Of a DNA stretch of 64,000 bases, positions 11,900-23,930 are shown piece after piece. The stretch is from the NCBI GenBank assembly GCA_028583605.1, contig CM053330.1, positions 16,393,539-16,457,538 on the forward strand, written 5' to 3'. A program made the translations under genes and the position numbers. Origin of the DNA: Dastarcus helophoroides. Its lineage: Eukaryota > Arthropoda > Insecta > Coleoptera > Bothrideridae. The notes under the pieces are model-generated. The model saw only the letters and a program-made list of their open reading frames with translations, was not told the origin of the DNA and searched no databases. Each line of letters starts with the position of its first letter. Position 1 is the stretch's first letter.

Positions 11900-12375
11900 A
11901 AAAAAGGCCTAGGACGATTAGTATAGTGAATCGGCCCCAGAACGATTTCTGGATCATATTTTAAGAGCCCAATATTCCTGAAATTGAAATATAAATTTTT
12001 TATGAAAAAAATCGGTTTTTTTTTTCAATATGGCGTACCTTTTTGATCAGTTTCAGAATTTGTAAGATTATTCTGCATCAAAAAAGCCATAAGCAGACAT
12101 TAATTTCAAAATTGTTCTAGACCGTTATCATAATGAAAAAAAATAATTTTGAAAAAAATTGCCCGTTTTTCCTAAATAATATAATGATTATAGGCTGTCA
12201 ACTTTTTGGCATATAGCCTATGTATATTTCTATAATGTTGCCAAATTTTATTTAAATCGGTTTAATCGTTTTCGATTTTTTAAAATTTTTTCGATTTTTT
12301 CAAAAACTAAAATAGAGATCTGAAACTTGCATTATCAAAGAATCTTATTAGTTGAAACACATTCTCAAATTTTCT
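11900..12375. other. Intergenic, no gene recognised
   Basis: AT-rich sequence that does not follow the GTCGAAA theme until about 12250. It includes ATCGGCCCCAGAACGATTTC near 11932. I see no coding frame or pairing partner for it in the window. Confidence 0.3.
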
Positions 12376-12379
12376 CAAA

Positions 12380-12760
12380 ATTTGTGATGAAATCTCGTTA
12401 TTTCTAATTTTTCCTAGAAATTGGGAATTTTAGTTAAAATTTCAAGAGAAAAATACAACATTTATATTTCAATTTAAAGCCGGGATCTTGAGATTGAAGT
12501 CGAAATTTTGAGGGTAAACGATGACATGTTAGAAAATGTCTAATTTAAACTTCCAATTTTTATCTGGTTTTGTTTACGCTATATTTGACTTTTTTTTTAA
12601 TTTCGACTTTAGCCTCGAAACTGCGATTTTTTTTCAGATTGTTTTGAACTTAGGCAGCTTTAAAATCGAAATTTAGTTGAGACTTAAATTCGTTTTGTAG
12701 AATTCGTTCAAAATTTAAAAATTGGTAATTTGGAACATTAGATTCTTCAGCAAAACAAAA
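12380..12760 (+). repeat. Direct repeat A, copy 1 of a ~375-bp segment
   Basis: This segment recurs nearly unchanged at 33955-34350. Landmarks in both are TTTTTCCTAGAAATTGGGAA, AAAGCCGGGATCTT, GATGACATGTTAGAAAATG, TTTGTTTACGCTATATTTGA and GATTCTTCAG. It lies inside the AT-rich repeat and shows that at least part of that repeat is dispersed as long defined segments. Confidence 0.85.
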
Positions 12761-13835
12761 ATTAAAGAAAAATATAATTTTTTAAATAAAAGTTCAGTTT
12801 ACTACATATAAGCCGAAACCTCGAGAAAAAGTCGAAGTTAAAAAAAATCTTATTTTTCAGAAAAGATCAAAACTTTGAGAAATTGTTAAAAGTTGGACCA
12901 AGGTCAACAATTTAAAAAAGCAGGGTAGAAGTTTTTAAAAGTCAGTTTTTCAATATCATTAAATTTACAGAAAAAATCAAAATTTTGAAAAAAATTAAAA
13001 ATTTGGAAAAAAGATTGAAATTATGTGTAACGATTTTTAAAAAATTGAGAATTTGGAAAATAAATTAAAATGCCAGAGAAAGTTCAAACTGAAAAAGTCT
13101 TGCGATTAATAAAATAAATAAACATTTGAAAAAGTGGAACCTAAAAAAAAAGAACATTTGAATTTTAAAGTTTTAAAAATATAAAGATGAAATGCTTTAA
13201 AGAAATCGAAAAAGTGTTTAAGAATGGTCAATAAAAATCGAAGGCAGACTTTTCAAAAAGTAATCATTTTTAGAAAGTCAGAATTTTGCGAAAAAGTGTA
13301 AATTGAAAAAAAGTTGAATAAAAAAACCAAACACTCGAGAAAGTCGATATTTGCATAAAGTTAAAACCTTGAAAAAATTCAAATTTTTAAAAAGAATTGA
13401 AATGTTTTGAAAAAATCGAATTTAACATTAGTTAGATTTGCAAAAAAAATGAAATTTCGAGTCTGAAGTTTCTGATATTTACAAAAATAATCTTCCAGAT
13501 CAATTCCAAATATTCAAAAAAATTTGAAATTTTCCAAAAAGAAAATCTTTAACAAGAACAAAAGTTATAAAAGTCATATCTTCAAAAAATCAAAACCAAC
13601 CAAATAAGACAGAATTTTGAGGAATTTAGAATATTCAAAAAATCAAAATTTTGAAAAAAGTCGAAATTTTCAAAATCCAGTTAAAATTTCGAAAATTTGG
13701 AAGTCGAACGAGAAAAGATCGACTTTGTTAAAAAGTGGGTTTTTATTGATGATATTTTCGAAATAAGTCAAAGTTTTCAATAAAAATTGAATTCTTCAGA
13801 AAAGTCGAAACCTTCAAAAAGTACATAACCCAAGG
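12761..13835. repeat. Degenerate AT-rich repeat block 3
   Basis: A-rich orientation (AAAAGTCGAAATTTTC words) throughout. It continues directly from direct repeat A. No gene is visible. Confidence 0.7.
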
Positions 13836-14309
13836 ATCCTTTCTCTTTTTTCACCTAGGCGAAAGGGCGGGTATCAGCTAATTTTTTTTAATAAAGTTCA
13901 AGGTTTTTTTGAAGTTTGAACTTAAAATGAACCCAGAATCCAGAGTTTCAGCCTGAAATTTTTAAATTCGAAAAATCGAGAAATATTTTCTTCAAATTTT
14001 AAGCATTACCAGAGTAATTATATCCTTATTCTTCATGGTAGACCCTTATTGACCGGAAATATTATGTTTTTTTCAATTTATTTAACATTTCTTCGGCCCA
14101 GTTTGGAAATATTTAAATTTTTATGGTTTGTTGACAATTTTCTAAACAATTTTTGAAATGCGACTACGTGATATTTAAATTTATTGAAAACGTCACTTCA
14201 AGACAGTTCACAAATTAAGAGGTTAGTTTATTTTACATAGAATAGGAATAATGAAAAATAGGAGACCAAAAATTAGATATGGAAAAAATAAAAAAAATTT
14301 GTTTTTTGA

Positions 14310-14640
14310 TAAATTAGGAAAATGTAAAAAAATACATAAAAAAGGTTGTAGCACTGGACATCGATGTTTCGCTCTCATTTGAGCTCGTCAGCAGTGCATA
14401 ACATGGAAAGGGAACAATGAGGAAGAAATATTTAAAAATAAAAATTTTTTTGAAATATATAAAAAGAGAAAAATAAAGAAATTTTAACATGAATAGACGT
14501 TTCATCATCAATTTACTGTGTTAAAAATTTAAATATTTGAAGCCCGATCCACAAGAAACAACTACTCCGAGGGCTAATACCCCTTCCGGCATTGAACTAC
14601 ACTTGTGGGTCGAACTTACATGCTCTTGGTGACTACTGAG
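14310..14640 (-). mobile_element. Penelope-like (or retrozyme) end carrying a hammerhead ribozyme
   Basis: The minus strand holds the ribozyme at 14351-14397, flanked by a T-rich stretch and a GC-richer part at about 14540-14640. Hammerhead ribozymes of this form are known from the terminal repeats of Penelope-like elements. No reverse transcriptase or GIY-YIG frame is visible next to it. The 65-codon open frame at 14511-14314 runs across the ribozyme and is not credible as a gene. The borders are approximate. Confidence 0.5.
14351..14397 (-). ncRNA. Hammerhead ribozyme, type I, canonical
   Basis: Every part of the consensus can be read on the minus strand. Helix I is GCACTG (5') with CAGTGC (3'), 6 perfect pairs. 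Box 1 is CTGACGA. Helix II is GCTC/GAGC around an AAATGA loop. Box 2 is GAA. Helix III is the palindrome ACATCGATGT, followed by the cleavage-site C, a GUC triplet. A palindromic helix III with almost no loop is typical of ribozymes from Penelope-like elements and retrozymes, which often work as dimers. Activity is not shown by sequence alone, but no core base is missing. Confidence 0.9.
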
Positions 14641-14699
14641 AGAGAACATTTCCCGAATTATGTTAGAAAATCAATTTAAATAAAAACTTTTAAGAAATT

Positions 14700-14830
14700 G
14701 AAAAATGAGTCACCCGGAACTGAACCGAAAACCGGAAAAACAGCTATTTTTGTCGGAATGCAAACCGGAACGGAACCGATATGATTTTTTCCCGGAACGA
14801 AAACCGAAAACCGGTACAAAAAAAAAATAG
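14700..14830. repeat. AACCGGAA-rich stretch, probable hAT-like end
   Basis: Closely packed variants of GAACCGAAAACCGGAA. A similar stretch lies at 33140-33245. The RTE fragment on the minus strand stops at its right edge (about 14838), so it probably inserted there or marks a deletion border. Confidence 0.4.
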
Positions 14831-14837
14831 AGGTTCG

Positions 14838-17591
14838 ATGCCCTGGTTTTCCTTCCAGTGCGATGCGTAGTAATCGATCTTCTCTCATTCTGTTTACGTG
14901 AGCGTACCATTGTCTCCTTCTTTGTCTACCCCATCGCACGATATCCTGTATACCGTACTGCTCTCTAATCTGTGTGTTTCTTACTCTGTCCTCTGGTCTT
15001 TCCCGCTCTAGTTCTTAAAGTTTTCATCCCTGCTACTCTCAGCATACTCTTGGTCTTATTGGTTTCTTCTCGTATCTCTATTCCGAATGTCCTGATTGGT
15101 CTTATATAAGTTTTGTATATTTTTATCTTGCTGTCTGAGCGCATATATTGATTGTTCCAAATGGCCTCTCGTAGGCAGCCTGATAATGCGGCTGCTTTGT
15201 TGATTTGGCTTCTTAAGTCGTTTACAGGGACATGCCGACTCGAGAGATTAACACCGAAGTACTTAAATTGGGTAACTTGCTCTATGGGATGATTCTCAAT
15301 GGCGAGTTTACATCTGATGGGATCTTTTGCGATGGTCATACTTTGAGCTTTATCTAGCTCTCATGCCAGTCTGTAGGTATTTCTGGCCTGTATGAAAACA
15401 GCCCGAACATCCATAGGCGTACATGGTATACAGATACAGTATTAGGTACTGGTAACGAGTAACGAGATATCGAACCATCTTGGCTCGGAATAAAATATTG
15501 TTAAAATTATCATAACTAACAAAGCCACTTAGTTACCCATATCAAACAAAATAAATGTCAAAGTTTAATTTGGTTACCTCGAGGCGTTTGGTAGTTATGA
15601 ATTTTTTAATGTTTTTTACTTAGGGGTAGATTTCACCTCCTTGAACCCCTTGTCAGTAAATGAGCTTTAAGCTGGTAGTTATCTATATTATTTGGGATAA
15701 AATATCAAAGTTTAATTTGGTTACCTCGAGACGTTTAGTAGTTATGAATTTTTTTTATGTTTTTCACCTCCTGGGACACCTCGTCTCAGTAAATAAGCTT
15801 TTAGTTGGTGATTTCGTACATTAATTAGGATAAAATGTCAAAGTTTAATTTGGTTACCTCGAGGCGTTTGGTAGTTATGAATTTTTTTAATGTTTTTCAC
15901 TTAGGGGTAGATTTCACCTCCTGGAACACCTCGTCAGTAAATAAGCTTTTAGTTGCTGATTTCCTACATTAATTAGGATAAAATGTCAAAGTTTAATTTG
16001 GTTACCTCGAGGCGTTTGGTACTTATGAATTTTTTTACTATTTTTCACTTAGGGGTAGATTTCACCCCCTGGGACCTATCTTCAGGAAATAAGCTTCTAG
16101 TATTTGATTTTCTATATTAATTAGGATAAAATGTCCAAGTTTAATTTGGCTACCTTGAGGCGTTTGGTAGTTATGAATTTTTTTAATGTCTTTTACTTAG
16201 GGGTAGATTTCACCCCCTGGGACCTACCATCAGTAAATAAGCTTTTAGTTTTTGATTTCAAATATTAATTAGGATAAAATGTCCAAGTTTAATTTGGTTA
16301 CCTCGAGGCGTTTGGTAGTTATGAATTTTTAAATGTTTTTCACTTAGGGGTAGATTTCACCCTCTGGAACTTATCGTCAGTAAATAAGCTTCTGGATGTT
16401 AATTTTCTATATTAATTATGATAAAATGGCAAAGTTTAATTCGGTTACCTCGAGACGTTTGATAGTTATGAAATTTTTAATGTTTTTCACATAAAAAATA
16501 ACTGGGGTAGATTTTACTCCGTGGGATATCTCGTCAGTCAGTGAGATTCTAGCAGCTAAATACCTATTTTAATTAAGTTAGAATGACAAAGTTTGATATG
16601 GTTAACTCAATTGCTTTGTTAGTTATGATAATTTTAACAACATTTTATTCCGAGTCAAGACAGTTCGATATCTCGTTACTCGTTACCAATACCTAATCCT
16701 GTATCTGTATACCATGTACGCCTATGGATGTTCGGGTATTTCCGTAAAAATGGCTGTGAAATTTTGGCCGCTGTTTTCACACCGATGTATTTCTGATGAG
16801 CATAGAATTTTATTAAATAATATTGTTTTATTTCTAACAAACTCTTGTCCATCGTATTTTAGAAATTCATTTGGTATAGATATCATCTGTTCCAGGTGCT
16901 TTTCTATTTTTCAAGCTTTGCAGTTTCGCTTTTACCTCGTCTTCTTTGATTACTGCGTCTGATGTTTCGTAGTCGACATCTGGCGCTTCTTCGGCGTTAT
17001 ATAGTTTTCTAAATTATTCTTCCCATGTCTCTATAGATACGCCCTTGGTTTGTACATACTCATTTACTGGCTTTTTTCTATTTTTTAGCATTTTCCATAT
17101 TTTTCTTTGTGCCCCATACATGTTGTATTCCATGTCGCTGGTAAATTTAGCCCAGTGTTCCATTTTAATTGTTTTTATTCTCGAGTTCTTGAGTTTGCTG
17201 CATTTGTTATTTGTATGTATGCTTCGTGTTGTTCTTCTGTTGGTTTGCTTTTGTAAGACAGAAAACTTTTTCTTTTTTGTTCTGCTAGTTCCCTGACTTC
17301 CTGACAGAACCACCTTTTAGTGTTGTTCCTTGCGTTAGTGTTGACTTTTCGTTTTGCTATAGTTTCCTCTGCGGCCTGTTGTATGCAGTCCTTCATTTTC
17401 TGCCAGCAGCTCTCGACTTTCCCTTTGGCAATGTAGTCATATTTCTTCAGTTTGTTAGTTAGTCTATTTTCATATAGCTTCCGTCATTCTGTTGCTAGTT
17501 ACTATATGTTGTACTTTTCTTTGTGATTTGGGAGTTTCTTGATTGCAGGCATTTTGCATTTTGCAGAGAACAAGATTGTGGTCTGTCCCTA
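14838..17591 (-). pseudogene. RTE-type non-LTR retrotransposon ORF, RT core lost and interrupted
   Basis: The minus strand carries an endonuclease-reverse transcriptase polyprotein in two pieces. Upstream piece (17591-16737): the endonuclease end (GTDHNLVLCKM), a linker (VESCWQKMKDCIQQAAEE, KRKSFLSYKSKPTEEQ, KIWKMLKNRKKPVNEY) and the RT entry motif NRKAPGTDDI, ending near FTAIFTE. Downstream piece (15401-14838): the thumb and C-terminal part (KCKL-like PIRCKLAIENHPIEQV, KIYKTYIRPIRTFGIEIREE, VRWGRQRRRQWYAHVNRM, GKPGHR). The RT palm with its catalytic YADD/FADD is missing between the pieces, and the element at 15402-16736 sits exactly in the gap. There are in-frame stops (for example TGA near 15363) and a frameshift near 14990. 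This class is often labelled endonuclease-reverse transcriptase in insect genomes; the clade name is from memory of motifs, not a search. Confidence 0.8.
15402..16736. mobile_element. Inverted-repeat element with internal ~148-bp tandem array
   Basis: The ends are inverted copies about 143 bp long (15402-15545 and 16591-16736), both starting CCCGAACATCCATAGGCG from outside and containing GGTAACGAGTAACGAGATAT. Between them are eight tandem units. The word TCAAAG recurs at about 15558, 15705, 15838, 15986, 16134, 16282, 16429 and 16586, giving steps of 147, 133, 148, 148, 148, 147 and 157. Each unit contains TTTGGTTACCTCGAGGCG, TAGTTATGAATTTTT and GGGGTAGATTTCACC. The inner end of the right inverted repeat (GTTTGATATGGTTAACTCA, TAGTTATGA) is a diverged version of the unit, so the array probably grew from it. 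No coding frame. No obvious target duplication. Confidence 0.9.
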
Positions 17592-17716
17592 TGCAAAAAA
17601 TAACAAAGATAATGTCATTTTCTGTGATTTAAGATCCAGCAGGAGTTTTTAGAAATAATGACTTTTTCTCATAAATTCACGAATAAAAAAGAAATCTCTC
17701 TCCAGTACTCTATCTT
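17592..17716. repeat. Right-end fragment of the TA-flanked element family
   Basis: Matches the right ends at 42590-42715 and 49060-49963: AGCAGGAGTTTTTA, AATGACTTTTTCTC, CCAGTACTCTATCTTG, then a GACACATTGTA end. It abuts the RTE fragment at 17591. The left end is absent here. Confidence 0.65.
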
Positions 17717-19620
17717 GAGACACATTGTATGATGGTATCAACGAATTTGAATCAAACATGATTTTGCAAACTGCACGAACTCTTTAAAGCTGTGCTAGCT
17801 GATTAATTGAGTTTTGCTACGTTTATCCGAACTATGTAATTTTATAAATGAGAAAGTACAAACAACTTCACCATCCATCGTTATCTTATAGCAATCTACT
17901 GTGTTACTGAAAACCAAAAATAAATTAAAATATTAAAAAAATGAATTGATAAGTCAATTTAACAAATTTAAACACTCTTTAATCTTTCGTCAAGATGTAA
18001 TCCGGAGACGAAGGCGCGGGGAACAGCAAGCTTTACATATTTTTGAAACAAGATTGCTCCCCTCAAACTGCCGCTTTTGATTAAAGGGCTGTAGCCTAAC
18101 CTGATTTAACCTGTCAAAAGAAACACAAGAGGTTAATGTTTTTATTACGGTCATTTTTTATTACAATTGTTTCAAATTTCTGTTCTCTCCGTTGAATAGT
18201 CCTAGAGAAAAACATCTATGTCTGAGTGTGATGGATGAAAAAGTGGACATTGTAATTCCATAAGTGTTCCGTGTTGCCAACTCTGGTAACGAAGACTTTT
18301 TGAAGGTACAAAATGAAGTGAGATTTGGCGTTCGTGATATTTTTGCATGCTGGGTATGTAAATACATCTCTATTAAAGATTTTGGCTGATCATGATGACA
18401 CGTTAAAAACGCAATTAAAATCTGTGCCATTCTGTGCATATAATAAATGAGTCAGCGGTGCATTTTTATAGCAATAAAAAGGGCCTTTTGTTTCCGCCAA
18501 ACTGCAAATAGGTAATAAATTACAACTCATTTGTGACAATACGTAGCTGCGTTCCTCATATTTCATTTTTTTTAGATGTACAAAACAGTTTGTGCTGTTC
18601 GCGTGTTTTCATGCTAGGGCTAACCAATTTATTTGTGCCTGGTGATGCTATTCATTCTACCATTTGTACGTAATTGCATTTAAATAAATAAATATAACTG
18701 CAGTTGGTAATTTTTTCGCTGGAAAATTCTTTAATTCCGTAATGTTTGTGTTGTGAATAGATTCGATTCCGGCGACGCTGTAGACGGAACATTTTAAACT
18801 CTAATTATAGCTGTCGTCGTAACCAGGAAATTAATTTATGCAGAAACTGAAAGAGTTGTTTATAATAAAGAAATCGTTAGAGTAACGCCATAAGCTTGAT
18901 TAAAAATAGGAAAATTAAAACTAACACATTCAGCGCCGGATTTACAATTTTTCCGAGCCGGGACAAAAACTTAACATTGGCTTCCTTCGAACCTTGATGA
19001 TTTAAAAAAAGGTTCTTCGCCCCTATTACATGTGAATTTGGCGTTTTCTTCAGTTGGGGCCCGAGGCACGTGACTCGGTTTCCCCCCAGATCCCGTTCTG
19101 AACAAATTTCTAAATGTCTAAAATATATTAAAGTAATTCGATATCTGAAATAGTAATCTTCATGGATGTAGCCAGAATCAGGAAAGGTGGGGTCGCTGTC
19201 CCCTTCTTCTCTTGCAGTTACGAAAATATTTATTTAACCGGGAAAATTTTTTACTCCAAATATCAAATTTTATTTCAAAGTATCTCTTATTGATTCAAAA
19301 TGATAATAATCAGTTTATTTTATTTTTACATTTTTTTAACATTTTTTTTTTGTAACATTATCGAAAATATTTAAACATTTTAAGTAAATAAAGAGTCGAA
19401 TTGACATATGAACATCAATAACACATAATCAAATCAATTTTATTTTTTATATTAGACATTTTTCAATGATTTTGATTAATTTAAGGAGACAGAAAATATG
19501 GAATGCTAAGCTCATAAAATCCAAATTTGTTAAAAAAAAACAGTGACGTAGATACGGGAAAGCAGTAGTGTGTGATGTACAAGGGCCCTCCTAAGTAAGG
19601 GCCCTTTCACAGTGTTTTCT
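17717..19620. other. Intergenic, no gene recognised
   Basis: Mixed AT-rich DNA. A GC-richer stretch at about 18940-19110 (GCGCCGGATTTACAA, GGGGCCCGAGGCACGTGAC) resembles worn transposon ends. The 92-codon frame at 18439-18161 has no recognisable motif. A small perfect hairpin (AAGGGCCCT against AGGGCCCTT) lies at 19581-19606. Nothing else is supported. Confidence 0.4.
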
Positions 19621-22246
19621 TAGACCAATTCAGAAACTCTGAATTTATAAAGAATTAAACTTTAAATTTCAAATTCAAAATTCTCTTGAAAGAATGTGTT
19701 ACCGAATTTGAAGAAGAAAAGTAAAAGTTTCGTGTTGATGTTGAAATTTCAAAAAAAGATTACTATTTTATAAAATGAAATTCTCCAGTTTTTAAGCTTG
19801 TTATCGAAGTTATAAGTAAAAGCAAAAATTGAAAATAAGCTTGCAATTATATGAAAAAGTTAAAGTTTAAAAATATTTAGAAAAAGTATACCGAAAAAAT
19901 TTGTATTTCTAGACAGAATTCGAATTTGAAGTCGAAATTTTAGGAAAGAAAAATCGACATTGAAAGTGTAAGCTCCAAATTTTGAGAAAAAAGATTAAAA
20001 AAAACTCATAAATCTTTTAAAAGATCCTCACATTTCGGTCAAATTGATTCATTAGGAATAATCGGAATTAAAGTAGTAATTTTGAAAAAAAAAACTTGAG
20101 TGTTCAACTTTACACAATAGATTTCAAAAAAATTGAAATTTTGAGACTACCAATATAACATATTCTCTCAAAATTTTTACCGCTTGACATCCCCGCTTAA
20201 TTTGATTCGCCACTGGAAGTTCGTAGTTTAAAAGGTAAAATCATCACGTTTGAGATTGTATTTAGTTTCAAATTTGGATTTTCTTTAGTGTTTATGATTT
20301 TTTATTTGGAAATGGCTTTAACGTTTAAATTCCCAGTTTTTTCTCAAATTTACGAAAATACGTTTTCTCAAAAATTCACCTCTTTCTTAAAATTTATGTT
20401 TTCAATTTTACTACTTTCCTTTAAAAGTAAATTTCAAATTTCTCTTTTCTAGGAATGTTCACTTTTAAAATTTTGACCCGAAACATGGACTTTTTTGACG
20501 TTTAGCCAAAATTTTTATTAATGTTCTTTTCGAAACTTATTTTATTTAAAATTCATTTGAATTTTCATTTCATTCGAATTTTCTTCCCCAAAATCATGGT
20601 TTCAATTAAGCTTTTTGTTTTGAAATTAAATACAGAAGTTTATTTTTGAAATTTTGCTTTCTTGTAAGTTTTATATTTTAACTTTAATTTTAAATTTTGG
20701 AAAAATATAATAGCCAAATTTTTGAGTTTAATTTTTTTAATTTAGGTTTTCTTCCAGAAAAATTATGTTCAAACTAAAGCTAAACTCTTTTAAATTTCTA
20801 GGTTTTAAAATGTTTTCCTTTTAAGTCATAATTTTTGCTTAAGACTGGCAATTCATAAAAAATTTAATTTTATAGATTTCCGAAAAAATCGACTATATTT
20901 TTAAAATTCCTAGCTTAAATTCGAAATATTTATACTAATACTTATACTTGGCTCTTCTAAAATTTCAATTTTAAACTTGGAATTTAAAAAAAAAATAAAA
21001 TTTTTTATATATATTTTTCTCAAAATGGCGATTTTTTACACTTTCCTGTTTAAACTTGAAAAAATTTGAAATACCAACATCCTGAAACTGATGTTAAAAT
21101 CGAAGCAAAGCTTTCCAAAGCATTCTATCAGGTCTTAAATTTAAATTTTAATCTCAAAAAAACTTCTAAAGTTATAGTTTTTTTTTTAAATTTCAACTCC
21201 AATGTCAAAATTTCCATTTTTTTCTCTTTTCTCCAAAACTTAAGTTTGGTTCGAAATTTGGAATTAAACTCAATATTTGAATTTTGCCTTAATTATTTGA
21301 ATTTTTTGTCGACTTTTTTAAAAGATTGACCTTTTGAAAATGGCGACTGTTTTAAAGAATTCAATTTATTTTGAAAATTTCGATCTTGAATTTTTTGAAA
21401 GTCTCGACTTTTTTTCGACATTTCGACTTTTCAAGATTATGACTTTCTCAAAACGATTACATTTTTGGAAAAGCTGAATTTTACATTTTCATTGAAAATT
21501 TTGGGTGTTGAATATTTTGACTTATTTTTTAAATATCGAAATTTTTCAATTTTTTTTCAACATTTTCACATTTTACAAAATTTGAGTTATTTCGAATTAC
21601 AACTTTTTTCGATTTCTCTTTTTTTCCAAAATTTAAAACATCTTTTTTGAAAAGTTCGACCCTTCTGCTACATTTCCACTTTATTTTTTTAAAATTCGAT
21701 TTTTTTTTGAAAACGTTGACATTTTAAGACGAAATTTTAACTGTTGTTTGACATTTTTACTTATTTTTGAAAATTCCAACTGCCAAAATTTTGACTTTTT
21801 CTCGAAATGTTTTAAAAAATTTTTTAAAATCTTGACTATAATTTTTTCCCGAAATTTAAACTTTTTTGCCAACTCAGATACCTTTTCCAAATAAAAATTC
21901 TATTAGAATATTGTGACATCAACTTGAAGTTTAGAATTTTTTGAAAACTTTCCACTTTTTTTCACTTTTTTTTGTTGAAAATTTTGCCTTTTTCCCCTAT
22001 TTATTAAAAATTTTGCCTTTTTCAAAATTTTGACTGGAGATTTTTACTTTTTTGTTAAATTTGACTTATTTAAAAACTTCCATTATTTTGGAAAATTTGA
22101 ATTTTTTGAAGATTTCGACTCTTTTCAAGATTATGACTTTCTTAAAACGACTACATTTATGAAAAAGCTGAATTTTCGATTTTTATTGAAAATTTTGGGT
22201 GTTTTGAATATTTTGACCTATTTTTTAAATATCGAAATTTTTCAAT
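19621..22246. repeat. Degenerate AT-rich repeat block 4
   Basis: A-rich wording to about 20170, then T-rich wording. It contains a segment at 21380-21690 that is repeated from 22075 (694-bp step), for example TTGAAAATTTTGGGTGTT, TTTAAATATCGAAATTTTTC and CGACCCTTCTGCTA. Open frames at 21066-21329, 21465-21650 and 22030-22317 are Phe-rich shadows. Confidence 0.7.
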
Positions 22247-23930
22247 CGTTGGTTTTCCCACATTCGCGAATGCGAATGCGAATATTCATTTCCAACATTC
22301 GCGAAAACGAATGCTAATGCGTATGTTGGCACTTAGGGAATTTTAAGGGAAAAGTCACAATTTCCACAATAAATTGAAAAAAACCCAGTTATCAAAAATA
22401 TTGCTGTTACAATTTTTATTTTCATTTAAATTTTAAAAGAATCTCGAAATTTACAGAAAATATTTTTATTACCATTTTAATTCAGTTTTAGAAAAATAAA
22501 CGAATTTTCAGAAAAAGTCGAGTTTTGGATAAAAAGCTTAATTTTAAGTAGACATTTCTAGAAACATAAGACGTTTAGTCGAAACTTCGAGAATAAAACG
22601 AATTTTGAGAAATAGAAATTTCCGCATACTCAAAATCTCGAAAAATATGCCGAAATTTTTATGGAATATTTAAAATTTCCAATAACTCCAATTTTCACAG
22701 AGAAAAAGTACAATTTTGAGTATAAAGTCGTAATTTAGAAATGGCCAATAATTATAATAAAAAAATACATTTTTGAGATAAGGTCTGAATTTTCAGAAAA
22801 TTAAATGTAATATAAAACGTCATATTTTGAAAAAACTTGATTAATATCGAAATTTCGAGAAAAAGACGATTTTCGAAGTAAAAATCGAAAGTTTCGAAAA
22901 TCCAAGCAAATTTTGAAAAAAATAAATAAATTAGCTACATTTTGAGGAATTTTTAGAAAAAACTCGTTTACTAAAAATTCAATTTTTTTCAGAGAAAATC
23001 AACTTTTATCAAAATTTCACAAAAAGGGTCAATTTTGAAAAAAATGTCAAAAAAAAGTCAAAATTTTAAGAAAAAGAGTCTCAAACTGGATATTTATATT
23101 TTTATGACTGCCTGAGTAAAGAACAAGCTTCCTTCCTCCCACTATGATGTCAAAAATATCAACTATTGAGATAAACGTCGAAATTTTGAGAAACAAATTG
23201 GAATTTGAATTTTTTTGAATTTTTTACTAGTCGAAACATTTTTACTTTTTTATCAAAGAATGAACCACATTTCAAGAAAAGGCAAAGTTTAATAAATAAG
23301 CTGAAAAAAAAATTGGAAAAAGTAGAATTTTGAGCAATGACGAAATTTTTAAAAGCAAAAGACGAATTTTCAGATAAAAATTTACAATTTTAAGAAAGTC
23401 GTATTTTGATAAAGGAAGTCTAATTTTAGAATACACTCAAAACTTCAAAAGAAAAAAAGAAATTTTATGAAAAAAGACAGAAAGAAGTCGAATTTTCAAG
23501 AAAATGTGTAAATTTCAAGAAAAGAATTAATTTTCAGGAATAAATCGAAATTTTTGAAAAAGGTTCCCGCTGTTGAAAATATACAGTTTCGGTTGACTTT
23601 ACAAATCAGGGGAAAGCAAGTGACCCACCTTGCTCTAATGTAGCTAGCTGATAGAAAAAGGAAACAAGAGAATTTAAAAATATTTTTTATTAGATGGGAT
23701 TGCATAAATTATCTTATCAGTTATTATCTTAATAAATATTGTTAACTACGCTACCCATGGACCCCCAACACTCCCCTAAGGGTTCATGGACCCCAGTGTA
23801 AGAAACTCTACCTAGGTTATTGCAATATATTCGCATAATTTCTCGCGAATGCGAATGCGAATGCGAATGTTAAAAAACATGCGAATATTTGCGAATGCGG
23901 ATGCCAATGCGAATATTCGTTACATCACTA
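22247..23930. mobile_element. 1.68-kb insertion with (GCGAAT)n ends, hAT-like
   Basis: It splits the second copy of a duplicated segment: the left half ends at 22246 (TTTTTCAAT), the right half resumes at 23931 (ATTTCCACATTTTACAAAAT). Both ends carry GCGAATGCGAAT hexamer runs (22262-22320 and 23838-23920), the right one finishing ATTCGTTACATCACTA. Such CGAATATTCG-rich ends are familiar from hAT-type elements, but I could not see a clean 8-bp target duplication. The interior is AT-rich repeat in the opposite orientation to its surroundings, plus a non-repetitive part at 23560-23830 with ACCCATGGACCCCCAACAC. Confidence 0.75.

Noticed and set aside
15600..16560. CTGACGA...GTGAAAT on the minus strand of the 148-bp tandem units, looking like hammerhead boxes
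   Set aside because: The part between the boxes does not form helix II, other units have changed box 1 (for example CTGATGG), and helix III has no pairing.
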